This document shows, in pieces, positions 33,672-43,824 of a stretch of 64,000 nt of DNA. The stretch comes from Bacillota bacterium. GTDB taxonomy: Bacteria > Bacillota > Clostridia > Christensenellales > SZUA-584. Each line of letters begins with the position of its first letter. Position 1 is the first letter of the stretch. Both the position numbers and the translations under genes were made by a program. The notes under the pieces were generated by a model. That model made no database searches. It was not told the origin of the DNA and saw only the letters and a program-made list of their open reading frames with translations. The DNA is taken from contig JAEWCC010000028.1 in the NCBI GenBank assembly GCA_023390815.1, forward strand, positions 124,001-188,000, given 5' to 3'.

Positions 33672-35333
33672 TTACTGCAGTATTGCGCCCTTGTCGGCGG
33701 AGGAAACCATCCGCGCGTACCGGGCGAGCCAGCCGGTTTTTACCGCAGGCTCCCTTGGGGTCAGTTTGCTCAGCCGATCCTGTATCGTGGCTTCATCCAC
33801 GCGCAGGCTGAGCTTCCTTGCCGGTATGTCGATGTCGATGATGTCGCCTTCCTGTACCGCGGCGATCACGCCGCCTGCCACCGCTTCGGGAGATACGTGA
33901 CCGATAGCCGCGCCGCGCGTCGCGCCGGAGAAACGTCCGTCGGTGATCAGCGCGACCTCCTTATCCATGCCCATGCCTGCAAGCGCAGACGTGGGGGAGA
34001 GCATCTCGCGCATACCGGGGCCGCCCGCCGGGCCTTCGTAGCGGATGACTACGACGTCGCCAGATTTGATCTGTCCTGCATAGATGGCCTTGATCGCGGC
34101 TTCCTCGCCGTCGAATACGCGCGCGGGGCCGCTGTGGTGCATCATCTCGGGCGCTACCGCGCTTTGCTTGACGACCGCGCCGTTTTGCGCGAGGTTGCCT
34201 CGCAGCACCGCGATGCCGCCTTCCTTGCTATGCGGGTCGTCCACGCTGCGGATGACCGCAGGGTTGAGTATCTTCTTATCCTTCACTGCGTCGCCGATCG
34301 TTTCCGCCGCGACGCACTTCGCACTGCCGTCGATGAGGCCGTGCTGCAAGAGCTCGGAGAGCACCGCGGAGACGCCGCCCGCGTGGTGCAGATCGACGAG
34401 ATGGATACGGCTGGCGGGGGCGAGACGGCACAGGTTGGGCGTGCGCTTGCTCACCGCGTCCACGAGGGTGAGATCGAGCGCCACGCCGCATTCGTGCGCG
34501 ATGGCGGGCAGGTGCAGCACGGAGTTCGTAGAGCAGCCGAGCGCCATGTCAAGCGCGAGGCCATTCTCAAACGCCTTTGCGGTCATGATGTCGCGCGGGA
34601 GCAACTGCTGTTCCAGCACCTTCATCAGGCGCATGCCGCTGTCCTTGGCGAAACGGATACGTTCCGCGTATACCGCCGGGATGGAGCCGTTGCCGGGCAT
34701 TGCCATGCCGAGCGCTTCGGTGAGGCAGTTCATGCTGTTGGCGGTAAACATGCCGGAGCACGAGCCGCAGCCGGGGCATACGGTGTCCTCCAGCTGATTC
34801 AGTGCGCTTTCGGGCAGTTTGCCCGCGCTGTACGCGCCAACCGCCTCGAATATCGTCGTAAGGCTCGCGTCCACGCCCTGTAAATCACGTCCCGGCAGCA
34901 TAGGGCCGCCGCTGACGAATATCGAAGGGCGGTTGAGCCGTGCCGCTGCCATCAGCATGCCGGGGACAATCTTATCGCAGTTGGGCACAAACGCCACCGC
35001 GTCGAAGCCGTGCGCCATGACCATGGACTCGATGCTGTCCGCAACGAGCTCACGCGAAGCCAGCGAATATTTCATACCCGGATGGCCCATCGCGATGCCG
35101 TCGCATACGCCGATGGAGGGGACGCGCACCGGCACGCCGCCTGCCATGCGGATACCCGCGCAGACTGCCTCGGTGATCTTGTCGAGGTGTGTATGGCCCG
35201 GCACGATGTCGCTCTGCGCGGTGACTACCGCGACGAGGGGCCGGGAAAGCTCCTCATCCGTGAAGCCGAGCGCTTTGAACAATGAACGATGGGGCGCTTT
35301 ATCTGCGCCTTTTTTTACGCTGTCGCTGATCAT
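33672..35333 (-). CDS. ilvD: Dihydroxy-acid dehydratase
   Basis: 553 residues. Fe-S cluster cysteines lie in VPNCDKIVPGM and CPGCGSCSGMFTANSMN. The C-terminal GRFSGATRGAAIGHVSPEA block is typical. It dehydrates dihydroxyisovalerate and dihydroxymethylvalerate to the 2-oxoacids of valine/leucine and isoleucine. Its start overlaps the leuB stop by 4 bp (ATGA), so the two are translationally coupled. Confidence 0.97.
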   Translation of the reverse strand: MISDSVKKGADKAPHRSLFKALGFTDEELSRPLVAVVTAQSDIVPGHTHLDKITEAVCAGIRMAGGVPVRVPSIGVCDGIAMGHPGMKYSLASRELVADSIESMVMAHGFDAVAFVPNCDKIVPGMLMAAARLNRPSIFVSGGPMLPGRDLQGVDASLTTIFEAVGAYSAGKLPESALNQLEDTVCPGCGSCSGMFTANSMNCLTEALGMAMPGNGSIPAVYAERIRFAKDSGMRLMKVLEQQLLPRDIMTAKAFENGLALDMALGCSTNSVLHLPAIAHECGVALDLTLVDAVSKRTPNLCRLAPASRIHLVDLHHAGGVSAVLSELLQHGLIDGSAKCVAAETIGDAVKDKKILNPAVIRSVDDPHSKEGGIAVLRGNLAQNGAVVKQSAVAPEMMHHSGPARVFDGEEAAIKAIYAGQIKSGDVVVIRYEGPAGGPGMREMLSPTSALAGMGMDKEVALITDGRFSGATRGAAIGHVSPEAVAGGVIAAVQEGDIIDIDIPARKLSLRVDEATIQDRLSKLTPREPAVKTGWLARYARMVSSADKGAILQ

Positions 35334-36400
35334 AATGCCTCCAAAACCTCCAGCACCTTGCCGCCCATTTCGCTGGTGGAAAGCGCCATTTCTCCCGCAA
35401 GTGCGATGTCTCTTGTACGCGCACCGCTCTCCAGCGTTTTGCGCACCGCCGCTTCAATCCTCGCCGCGATGTCCTCACGGCCCAAAGAGTAGCGCATCAT
35501 CATCGCCGCGGAGAGGATCGTCGCAAGCGGGTTCGCGATGCCCAGCCCCGCGATATCCGGGGCGGAGCCGTGTACCGGTTCGTACATGCCGAGCGTGCCG
35601 TTGCCGAGGCTCGCGGAGGGCAGCATGCCGATGGAGCCCGTGACCATCGCGGCCTCGTCGGAGAGGATGTCGCCGAACATGTTCTCCGTCACGATCACGT
35701 CGAACTGCGCGGGGTTGCGGACGAGCTGCATCGCCGCGTTGTCGACGTACATATGAGATAACGCCACCTCCGGGTACTCCTTCGCGACGTCCATGACGAC
35801 CGCGCGCCACAGCCGGGACGATTCGAGCACGTTGGCCTTATCCACGCTGACGAGCTGCTTTTTGCGGCCTATTGCGGTTTTGAACCCAACGTGCGCGATG
35901 CGCCGCACCTCCGGTTCGGTATACATCATGGTGTCATAAGCGAATTCTTCCGTGCGCTCCTTCTTGCCGAAGTACGCGCCGCCTGTCAGCTCGCGGATGA
36001 CGATGATATCAAGGCCGTTCTTCGTGAGTGCGTCCTTCAAGGGGCAGGCCGAGGCCAGCTGCGGGTAGAGCAGCGCGGGCCGCAGGTTCGCGAACAGGCC
36101 GAGGCTGGAACGCAGCCCGAGCAGCGCGTTCTCAGGTCGCTTGCCGGAGGGCATGGTGTCCCATTTTTCGCCGCCGACCGCGCCCAGCAGCACCGCGTCA
36201 CTGCGTTTCGCGGCGTCCAGCGTCACATCGGGCAGCGGGGTACCCGCCGCGTCAATGGCGCAGCCGCCCGCCAGATATTCGTTAAAATTAAGTTCGATGT
36301 CCGTGCCGCGTACCGCGCGCTCCAGCACGCGCAGCGCTTCGCGCATCACCTCCGGGCCAATTCCGTCGCCCGGTATCACTGCGATATTATACTTTTTCAT
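35330..36400 (-). CDS. leuB: 3-isopropylmalate dehydrogenase (may also use methylmalate)
   Basis: 356 residues. It has the beta-decarboxylating dehydrogenase motifs: IAVIPGDGIGPEV, RELTGGAYFGKKERTEE, and the Mg/NAD signature HMYVDNAAMQLV...TENMFGDILSDEAAMVTGSIG. It oxidises 3-isopropylmalate in leucine synthesis and, following cimA here, probably also D-erythro-3-methylmalate for 2-oxobutyrate. LeuC and leuD are absent from the operon, so the isomerase is encoded elsewhere. The stop of cimA (TAA) overlaps the AAGGAG of this gene. Confidence 0.95.
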   Translation of the reverse strand: MKKYNIAVIPGDGIGPEVMREALRVLERAVRGTDIELNFNEYLAGGCAIDAAGTPLPDVTLDAAKRSDAVLLGAVGGEKWDTMPSGKRPENALLGLRSSLGLFANLRPALLYPQLASACPLKDALTKNGLDIIVIRELTGGAYFGKKERTEEFAYDTMMYTEPEVRRIAHVGFKTAIGRKKQLVSVDKANVLESSRLWRAVVMDVAKEYPEVALSHMYVDNAAMQLVRNPAQFDVIVTENMFGDILSDEAAMVTGSIGMLPSASLGNGTLGMYEPVHGSAPDIAGLGIANPLATILSAAMMMRYSLGREDIAARIEAAVRKTLESGARTRDIALAGEMALSTSEMGGKVLEVLEAL

Positions 36401-36409
36401 GCCGTCTCC

Positions 36410-37999
36410 TTAGTTTGCCGCAACAGAGGCGGCGCTTATCGGTTCCGCACTCAGCAGGCTGTGGTCGATGGAGTCAATCAGCGCGTGTAAACTCGCCGCG
36501 ATGACGTCCGTTGAAACGCCAATCGTACGCCAGAAGTCCTTGCCGTCGGTGCTTTCAATGACGACGCGTACCTTAGCCGCCGTGGCCGCGCCTGTATCGA
36601 GTACACGCACCTTGTAGTCGGTCAATGATACAGTTTTGAGCTGCGGGTAGAAGTTGCCCAGCGCCTCGCGCAGCGCGTTATCGAGCGCATGCACAGGACC
36701 GTTGCCTTCCGCCGCCGCCATGCGGTTCTCCCCGTTGACGTCCACCTTGACCACGGCATAAGCGCCAAACGTGTTCTCAACATTGGGTTCATCGCTCACC
36801 TTGAAGTGCACGAGCGAGAATTTCTGTTTGCGCAGGCCGAGCTGCTTCATCACGAACAGCTTGAAGCTGCCTTCCGCGCCTTCGAAGCTGTAGCCCTCGT
36901 TCTCGAGTTCCTTGAGCTTCTCCATCAGCAGGCCAACCTTTTCCTTGTCCTGCGCGACCTCCGGGAAACTGTCCTTGAGCTTCTCGGCCATTGCCGCCTT
37001 GCCCGCGACTTCGCTTAACAGATATTCACGCTGGTTGCCCACCGAGGCGGGGTTGGTGTGCTCAAACGAGCCACAGGCCTTGCAGAGGCCGTCGATGTGC
37101 ATGCCGCCTTTATGCGCAAATGCGCTGCGCCCGACATAGGGGAGGGTCTCGTCGAACGGCAGGTTAGTGATCTCCGCCGCCTCGCGCGAAATGTCGTATA
37201 GTCTCTTCAGGTTGTCGCCGATACAGTCAAAGCCCATTTTGAGCTGAAGATCGGGGATGATGGAGCAGAGCCGCGCGTTGCCGCAGCGTTCGCCGTAGCC
37301 CAGCAGCGTACCCTGCACATGGCAGGCGCCTGCGTTCACCGCGAGCAGTGAGTTCGCCACCGCCAGCTCCGTGTCGTTGTGCGTGTGGATGCCCAGCTTG
37401 CATTGTACCGTGCCGAGCGCGGCTTTTACCGCCGCTTCGAGCGTATACGGCATTGTGCCTCCGTTGGTGTCGCACAGCACGACGGTGTCCGCGCCCGCTT
37501 CGTCCGCGGTGCGCAGTACGGAAAGCGCGTACGCCGGGTTCGCGGCATAGCCGTCGAAGAAATGTTCCGCGTCGAAGATTACCTCGCGGCCCTGTATTTT
37601 GAGATAAGCAATCGTGTCGCGGATCATCGCGAGGTTATTTTCCAGCGTCGTGCCCAGCACCTCGGTCGCATGCAGATCCCACGCCTTGCCGAAGATAGCG
37701 ACGGCTTTGGTATCCGCGCCGAGCAGCGCCGCAACACCCGCGTCCTCTGCGGCGTCCGTGTCCTTGCGGCGCGTGCTGCCAAACGCGACGAGCGTCGCGC
37801 GCAGGGGCAGCTTCACGGCCTCCTCAAAGAACTGGCGCTCCTTGGGGTTGGAGGCGGGGTTGCCTGCCTCGATGTAATCGACGCCGAGGCTGTCAAGCAG
37901 GGTCAGCATCTGCAGCTTGTCGTGCAGCGAATAGCTGATGCCCCTTGCTTGTGCGCCGTCGCGCAGCGTCGAATCAAATATTTCGATCTTTCTTGCCAT
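36410..37999 (-). CDS. cimA: Citramalate synthase
   Basis: 529 residues from ATG 37999, preferred over 38017 because GGAG lies 8 bp upstream. The DRE-TIM metallolyase barrel is visible: STLRDGAQARGISYS at the start, GIHTHNDTELAVANSL with metal-binding His residues, and a C-terminal regulatory LeuA-dimer domain (about 400-515). The form with DTDAAED and AVAIFGKAWDLHATEVLGT belongs to the citramalate synthases rather than isopropylmalate synthases. It condenses pyruvate and acetyl-CoA, giving a threonine-independent route to isoleucine. It sits between ilvC and leuB. Confidence 0.93.
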   Translation of the reverse strand: MARKIEIFDSTLRDGAQARGISYSLHDKLQMLTLLDSLGVDYIEAGNPASNPKERQFFEEAVKLPLRATLVAFGSTRRKDTDAAEDAGVAALLGADTKAVAIFGKAWDLHATEVLGTTLENNLAMIRDTIAYLKIQGREVIFDAEHFFDGYAANPAYALSVLRTADEAGADTVVLCDTNGGTMPYTLEAAVKAALGTVQCKLGIHTHNDTELAVANSLLAVNAGACHVQGTLLGYGERCGNARLCSIIPDLQLKMGFDCIGDNLKRLYDISREAAEITNLPFDETLPYVGRSAFAHKGGMHIDGLCKACGSFEHTNPASVGNQREYLLSEVAGKAAMAEKLKDSFPEVAQDKEKVGLLMEKLKELENEGYSFEGAEGSFKLFVMKQLGLRKQKFSLVHFKVSDEPNVENTFGAYAVVKVDVNGENRMAAAEGNGPVHALDNALREALGNFYPQLKTVSLTDYKVRVLDTGAATAAKVRVVIESTDGKDFWRTIGVSTDVIAASLHALIDSIDHSLLSAEPISAASVAAN

Positions 38000-38034
38000 A
38001 GCTAAATCTCCAGTCATGGCGTAAATTGGTCATA

Positions 38035-38141
38035 GGCTCCCTCAGATGAGGGAGCTGTCGCCGTTAGGCGACTGAGGGAGGGATACTGGCTTAGAATCAC
38101 TCCCTCCGGTGCTTCGCACGACCTCCCTCGTCTGAGGGAGG
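38035..38141. repeat. Interspersed palindromic repeat inside the ilv operon
   Basis: The 150-bp gap between ilvC and cimA holds a nested palindrome: GCTCCCTC/GAGGGAGC, then TCGCC/GGCGA, then GTGC/GCAC, then CCTCCCTC/GAGGGAGG. I recall near-identical elements scattered through gut Clostridia genomes. It carries no coding signal. In the mRNA it would form stable hairpins that could affect processing or the ratio of ilvC to cimA. Confidence 0.75.
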
Positions 38142-38151
38142 CAATATTCTT

Positions 38152-39153
<1,002 letters not shown>

Positions 39154-39164
39154 GGGTGTTCTCC

Positions 39165-39686
39165 TTAAAAGTTATTTTCCGGCTGCCCGAATTCGCCGTT
39201 CAGTACGCTGTCGCCGCGCTCCAGCGCGACCATGCCCGTTCTGGCGATCTCGGCAATGCCGTATTTTCTGAGTGCTTCAATGCTCTCGTTGATAAAAGAG
39301 ACTGTGCCGGTAAGCTGGATGGTCGTTGTGGTTTCGCCGATATCCAGCACCACGCCGCCGCGCGCGGCGATATCCTCCATGAGCCCGCGCCGGTCGTCCC
39401 CGAGGGAGAGCTTCATCAGCGCAACCTCGCGCATCGCGCCCTTATCCGGCGGAATTTCTTTGATGGCCTTTACGTCGAGCAGTTTATCGAATTGTTTGAT
39501 GACCTGCTCGATCACCGAGTCGTCCGCGTACATCACGATGGTGATGCGCGATAGGGTAGGGTCTGCCGTAACGCCGACGGTCAGGCTGTCGATGTTGAAT
39601 CCCCGGCGGCTGATGAGGCCGGAGATCCGGCACAGCACGCCCGGCTGGTTCGATACTATGAAAGATATAACCCGTTGCTGCTGCAT
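39165..39686 (-). CDS. ilvN: Acetolactate synthase, small (regulatory) subunit
   Basis: 173 residues. An N-terminal ACT domain (VISFIVSNQPGVLCRISGLISRRGFNIDSLTVG) senses valine. The second half carries the typical small-subunit domain (ALMKLSLGDDRRGLMEDIAARGG). It activates and gives feedback control to ilvB, encoded five genes downstream. It is the first gene after the T-box. AAAGGAG lies 9 bp before the start. Confidence 0.95.
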   Translation of the reverse strand: MQQQRVISFIVSNQPGVLCRISGLISRRGFNIDSLTVGVTADPTLSRITIVMYADDSVIEQVIKQFDKLLDVKAIKEIPPDKGAMREVALMKLSLGDDRRGLMEDIAARGGVVLDIGETTTTIQLTGTVSFINESIEALRKYGIAEIARTGMVALERGDSVLNGEFGQPENNF

Positions 39687-39717
39687 AGCGCTTTGCTCCT
39701 TTCGACCTGTGGGTAAT

Positions 39718-39985
39718 AAAAAAACCGCACTCTTCCGTATGTTCTTGAAGAGACGCGGTTGCTTTCAACCTCGCGGTACCACTCATCTTGCCTTTAACAA
39801 AAAGGCCGCTTCAGGCTCTATCAAGCCCTAAACCTGTAACGGGGTTAACCGGCAATGTCTACTGCTGTTAGCGGTTCGACATGCAGCTCCGGAGTGATCT
39901 GCTGTTGCCCTGCGATACCGAATCACACCAACCTTCGGCTCTCTGTGATCGCTGCGTACAACGCCTGTCTCCATCAACGCTTTGT
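39718..39985 (-). ncRNA. T-box leader of the branched-chain amino-acid operon (probable Ile specifier)
   Basis: On the minus strand the conserved T-box sequence GAGTGGTACCGCGAGG lies at about 39771-39786. It is followed by the terminator stem (39723-39735 with 39747-39760) and a T-run near 39718. Stem I shows AGAGAGCCGAAGGTTGGTG and a specifier loop reading ATC followed by ACTCCGGAGC (ATC at 39896-39898), which indicates tRNA-Ile. Uncharged tRNA-Ile would favour antitermination and turn on the whole operon. That fits a cimA-containing isoleucine route. The specifier call is mine from pattern and should be confirmed by folding. Confidence 0.9.
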
Positions 39986-39997
39986 ATAATTATTATT

Positions 39998-40026
39998 ATG
40001 TTAGCAAACTAAAGTCAGTGTGTCAA
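39998..40026 (-). promoter_or_regulatory. Promoter of the T-box/ilv operon
   Basis: On the minus strand TTGACA (40021-40026), a 17-bp spacer and TAACAT (39998-40003). Transcription would start just upstream of the T-box Stem I. Confidence 0.75.
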
Positions 40027-40046
40027 CGGGTATTTTTATTTTTTCG

Positions 40047-41285
40047 CTAAATGTAGAATTTGATTGCTGCAATGCGCAGCGGAACATGACTGAATTCATA
40101 TTCGGGTGTTGAACCGTCATCCGTAGAGGTTCCCGCTGCATCGATACTTTCCGAAAGCGCGCCCATGCGTATGTCGGTTGTATCGGGAAACCCGAGGGTC
40201 TTCCGCATCCTCAAAAGCGCAGCATACATGTCGCTGCGGTCGTTTTTTCTGATAGCGTTCCAAAGGTCATCGCGTAATGGCTGAAGTCCGTCGGTTTCAT
40301 ACCGAGCCAAAAAGTCGTTCCAATCGCTGTGGATCAATTCGTTCAATTCGTGCTCCAACAGAGGGAGCCATATGCCATGGTTTTGGGAATGGCGGTGCTC
40401 CCCGTGGTTTTCTCGTGCGGCCAGTGGAAGATCTCCTTTTTCGGGATGAACATCCGGGTCGTTTACGACCGCTATCTCGGTAACGCTGGCAAAATGCTGG
40501 CTTGCAAGCCCAATGTTGTAATACAACCGGAAACTCCTGTAGAATTGTTTGTATTGATCACTGCCGTCTGAAAGATCCTTGATGATGGAGGCATTAGGAT
40601 AATCCTTATTGAGCTCATTTAAAACCGCGTTTTGTACATCGGAGTTTAGTACTAATTTATTCTGCACGAATCGTATCCATTTATCCCGCTCTCGTTTCAT
40701 AACGTCAGGAAGATCCTTATAGCCTCGCATGTCGGGTATTTCTTCCGGCCGGGGAGTCCCCCATTTCACAAACAGCGAAGCAAGCTTACCCCGCCATTCG
40801 TCCATTTGCATGAGACGATTTTTGAATCGCTCATAAGCAGGCAAGATACTGTCCAGCTTTCCTTCCGCGTTTTCCTCGACTGCCTTAAAATATGCACGCA
40901 TGCTGTCACCTTCGATCTTCCCGCGGAGATTGCTTCCAATCTGTGAGATTGCGTCCGCGAGCGGCTGCTCCGGAATGGAACTGAACAGAAATGATTTTCC
41001 AAGCATATTTGGAATCAGATCGGGCCGGTGGCGGATTTCCAGGCAGCCATTCTTTCCGACGAAGGTGAAAAAACCGTTCAGGTCGACGTCGCTCATACCG
41101 TGCAGGAACGTGCTGTCAAAAAACTGCGCGTCTGTCATGACGGTTTTCCCCAGAAACAGCGTTTCAATCTTGAATCGGTCGGAATAGAATTCGGAGAAGG
41201 TGTTTAAATCTCCGCTGAAACGACTGCCCAATAACTCTTTTTGCATGACCGTATCATACAGGTCCGAAAAAATATGGTTTGTCAT
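40047..41285 (-). CDS. Unknown 412-residue protein partnered with a DUF2971 gene
   Basis: I do not recognise a family. The protein is soluble, with no signal or membrane segment. The N-terminal third is mixed (FSDLYDTVMQKELLGSRFSG, FFTFVGKNGCLEIRHRPDLI). The middle is helical and charged (AYERFKNRLMQMDEW, MKRERDKWIRFVQNKL), and there is a His-rich patch ENHGEHRHSQNHG near 295-310. It lies 16 bp after the DUF2971 gene with AGAAGGAG before the ATG, so the two form an operon. DNA is AT-richer than the flanking ilv genes, suggesting acquisition. Confidence 0.7.
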   Translation of the reverse strand: MTNHIFSDLYDTVMQKELLGSRFSGDLNTFSEFYSDRFKIETLFLGKTVMTDAQFFDSTFLHGMSDVDLNGFFTFVGKNGCLEIRHRPDLIPNMLGKSFLFSSIPEQPLADAISQIGSNLRGKIEGDSMRAYFKAVEENAEGKLDSILPAYERFKNRLMQMDEWRGKLASLFVKWGTPRPEEIPDMRGYKDLPDVMKRERDKWIRFVQNKLVLNSDVQNAVLNELNKDYPNASIIKDLSDGSDQYKQFYRSFRLYYNIGLASQHFASVTEIAVVNDPDVHPEKGDLPLAARENHGEHRHSQNHGIWLPLLEHELNELIHSDWNDFLARYETDGLQPLRDDLWNAIRKNDRSDMYAALLRMRKTLGFPDTTDIRMGALSESIDAAGTSTDDGSTPEYEFSHVPLRIAAIKFYI

Positions 41286-41301
41286 AATAAACTCCTTCTG
41301 T

Positions 41302-42063
41302 TTACTGGAATACGCTATACATTACGACCGGCTGATCGAATAAGCTGTCCGAGTCCATGATTGGATCAAGGCGGAGCCCATGACTATGCATGACCGTCTC
41401 CAGTATGGTTTCAAGATTATCGCCCCGAGGGATTGCGATCTGGACGATATCGCTCAGCAGAATAGGTAAATGTTCAATCGGATGAGACAGAAACACATCA
41501 AATCTGGCTTTTTCGCCTACGCCGTTAATTTGCCGGGCTCTTATATCCAGAACAATTCGGAATTCATTTTCATCCTGGTATCGGGGAGACTTCAGGAAAA
41601 CAATTTGCGGATATTGTGCCTCAAACTCCGAATTTAGATAAGTGTTGCTTATCCGTTCAATATATTCTGTATGCTTACATATCACATTTTCATTAGGGAG
41701 CAATCTGGCTTTATGCTCTTCGCATCGTTGTATAATGGTATCTTGATTAAATGCGACTGCGACACCATGGTCGCCGCCGAAGGCTTTGATGATGTTATAA
41801 GTGATGAACTCTAAACCATAGAAACACGAAAAATAAATGCCGTACTGCCATTGTTGAACGCGCTCGGCCAAGTCCGCATTAATTATAACGTCTTCACCCG
41901 GCAAGTCGCCGGAAACCACGCACTCGGCGATGAATTTAGAAAAATCTTTATGCTCTGCGGTCTCGGATTTGTCGGCAAGGCGTTGAAGGGTAAGCTGTTT
42001 GCGTTCCAGCAGCATGGCAAAGTATTTGATTTTCATGGACTGCCAGATGATATGCCCAGTCAT
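41302..42063 (-). CDS. DUF2971-like protein
   Basis: 253 residues, ATG behind AAGGAGG. The pattern fits DUF2971: a Cys/Phe strand followed by a hydrophobic segment (YFSCFYGLEFITYN), then GVAVAFNQDTI, and the late motif SPRYQDENEFRIVLDI with its conserved Tyr, Glu, Phe and Arg. The function of the family is unknown, though members occur in accessory and defence regions. It is first in a two-gene unit with the 412-residue unknown. The match is by pattern, not search. Confidence 0.65.
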   Translation of the reverse strand: MTGHIIWQSMKIKYFAMLLERKQLTLQRLADKSETAEHKDFSKFIAECVVSGDLPGEDVIINADLAERVQQWQYGIYFSCFYGLEFITYNIIKAFGGDHGVAVAFNQDTIIQRCEEHKARLLPNENVICKHTEYIERISNTYLNSEFEAQYPQIVFLKSPRYQDENEFRIVLDIRARQINGVGEKARFDVFLSHPIEHLPILLSDIVQIAIPRGDNLETILETVMHSHGLRLDPIMDSDSLFDQPVVMYSVFQ

Positions 42064-42434
42064 GGGACATCCTCCTTACTTTGCAGCCTATATAAGTACA
42101 TGTAAATAATACCATATGGTAGGATGAGAGTAAAGAGATGGCCGGGCTGTTAATTAATATTTTTCGACAAAAAGGCTCACAGCTTGCTAAAAAAGCGGTT
42201 GATGTGCCGAATCTGCCGTTTCGGCATTCAAAAATGCAAGCTTCGCGACAGCGACAGGGGAGAGTGCTATAATCAACAAAAAATAAGCCGAAAGAACAAA
42301 CCGGATGAAAAATTCGACAGGCGTCGGGTGATATGAAGAATAAGCGGAAAATGGACAAGTGTGTTGTACCCGGAGCCATACTGCCGTATAATTCTAAGCA
42401 ATGGCCGTTTGGTCTTTGGAAAAGGAAGGACAAA
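42064..42434. other. Intergenic region with divergent promoters
   Basis: 371 bp between divergent genes. A TATAAT lies at 42268-42273, likely for the plus-strand zinc-ribbon gene, but I see no good -35. The left part is AT-rich and must hold the promoter of the DUF2971 unit. The frames across it look like non-coding noise. Confidence 0.5.
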
Positions 42435-42833
42435 ATGATGATCTATAAAGTAAAATGGTTGCCGTGGATTATGATTGGTGCTGGCGTTCTCGGACTGATC
42501 GGAGGAATCGCCGGAGGAGTCGGCGGAGCCGAACTTGTTTTTGCAATATTACTGCTTATAGGGGGTATCGTATGGGCCTCAATGAGGTCATCGGGCGGGA
42601 AAACTGCATCTTCTGCTTCAAGCCGGACAGCCAATGCCAGCTATTCACCGTCAACTGCGCAAAACTCGTTCCAGCAGCCACCTATATATACAGCGCCATC
42701 TTCGCCGCAGACCACCAATACCGCTTCCTATGCGTATACGGCGCCACCTTCACCCGCTTTCTGCTCGTATTGTGGATCGCCATGTACGCCGGAAGTAATT
42801 TACTGCAGCCAATGCGGAGCGAAACTGAAATAG
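42435..42833 (+). CDS. Membrane protein with C-terminal zinc ribbon
   Basis: 132 residues from ATG 42435 with AAAGGAAGG upstream. The N-terminal half has two hydrophobic stretches (about 8-45) rich in Gly, like a helical hairpin. A Ser/Thr/Pro/Tyr-rich linker follows, and the C-terminus is a zinc ribbon of the pattern CSYCGSPC...YCSQCGAKLK. Such small proteins are common in Clostridia and unassigned. It stands alone. Confidence 0.75.
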   Translation: MMIYKVKWLPWIMIGAGVLGLIGGIAGGVGGAELVFAILLLIGGIVWASMRSSGGKTASSASSRTANASYSPSTAQNSFQQPPIYTAPSSPQTTNTASYAYTAPPSPAFCSYCGSPCTPEVIYCSQCGAKLK

Positions 42834-42918
42834 CGGATTTTGCGCTGACGACAAAAATGCACGGAGAACGGCACAATAGAGATTAAGTGCGCAGAGACCT
42901 ATATATAAAGGATATACC

Positions 42919-43824
42919 ATGGCAAAAACGTTTCGTTTGTATCAAATCGATGCATTTACCAGGCAAAAGCTCGCGGGCAATCCCGCCGGTGTGGTGACCA
43001 ATGCGGACGGGCTCAGCGAACAGCAGATGCAGCAGATCGCGCGCGAGATGAACAACTCCGAAACGGCGTTTATACTTTCTCCGGACGACGATACGCACGA
43101 CGTTCGCGTCCGTTTCTTCACGCCGACGAGGGAGGTCCCGATCTGCGGCCACGCAACCATCGCGGCCCACTATGCAAGGGCAATGGAGAACGACCTTAAG
43201 TCCGTCAGGGTAATCCAGAAAACCGGAGCAGGCATCCTGCCCGTCGATATCGTGCGCACCGGCGATGATTTCGAGATCATCATGACGCAGGGGCGCATCG
43301 AATTCGGAGATATCCTGACAGGAAAACCGCTTAAAACGCTGATGGACGCGCTGGGCATCGCGCAGCAGGACTTGCGGGAAGATTGTCCCGTCGCGATCGT
43401 TTCTACCGGACATTCCAAGGTGATGGTAGGCATCAGGGAAGAGAGCTTATTGCACCGCCTGAATCCCAAAATGGATATGCTCGCAAAGCTCAGCGGCGAG
43501 ATTGGGTGCAACGGATACTACGTATTTACGATGGACGCAGACGAAAACCCGTTGGTGCATGGGAGAATGTTCGCGCCCGCGATCGGGATCAATGAGGACC
43601 CGGTTACGGGCAACGCCAACGGCCCGCTGGGCGCGTACCTCGTACGTTACGGGCTGGCGGACCATCACGGTGAGGCGTTTACTTTTGAAGCGGTACAGGG
43701 GGAGGCAATCGGCCGGGCGGGAACGATGCGCGTGCGTGTCAAAATAGAAAACGGCGAACCCATCGAAGTGAAAATTGCAGGCAACGCCGTGATCGCTTTT
43801 AAGACTGTGTTGGTTTTGGAATAG
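42919..43824 (+). CDS. PhzF-family isomerase
   Basis: 301 residues. The PhzF/diaminopimelate-epimerase-like fold is shown by FRLYQIDAFTRQKLAGNPAGVV at the start, MNNSETAFIL with the catalytic Glu, FFTPTREVPICGHATIAA and DPVTGNANGPLGAYLV. PhzF of phenazine synthesis isomerises a dihydro-hydroxyanthranilate. Here no phenazine genes are near, so this is one of the many PhzF homologues of unknown substrate. The Shine-Dalgarno (AAAGGAT) is modest. Confidence 0.9.
   Translation: MAKTFRLYQIDAFTRQKLAGNPAGVVTNADGLSEQQMQQIAREMNNSETAFILSPDDDTHDVRVRFFTPTREVPICGHATIAAHYARAMENDLKSVRVIQKTGAGILPVDIVRTGDDFEIIMTQGRIEFGDILTGKPLKTLMDALGIAQQDLREDCPVAIVSTGHSKVMVGIREESLLHRLNPKMDMLAKLSGEIGCNGYYVFTMDADENPLVHGRMFAPAIGINEDPVTGNANGPLGAYLVRYGLADHHGEAFTFEAVQGEAIGRAGTMRVRVKIENGEPIEVKIAGNAVIAFKTVLVLE

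Noticed and set aside
33651..34883. A 410-codon plus-strand open frame over ilvD
   Set aside because: It is the antisense shadow of ilvD in GC-rich DNA; the minus frame has full family motifs and a ribosome-binding site.
38035..38141. CRISPR array
   Set aside because: The repeats are nested inverted repeats without regular direct repeats and spacers, and no cas gene is present.
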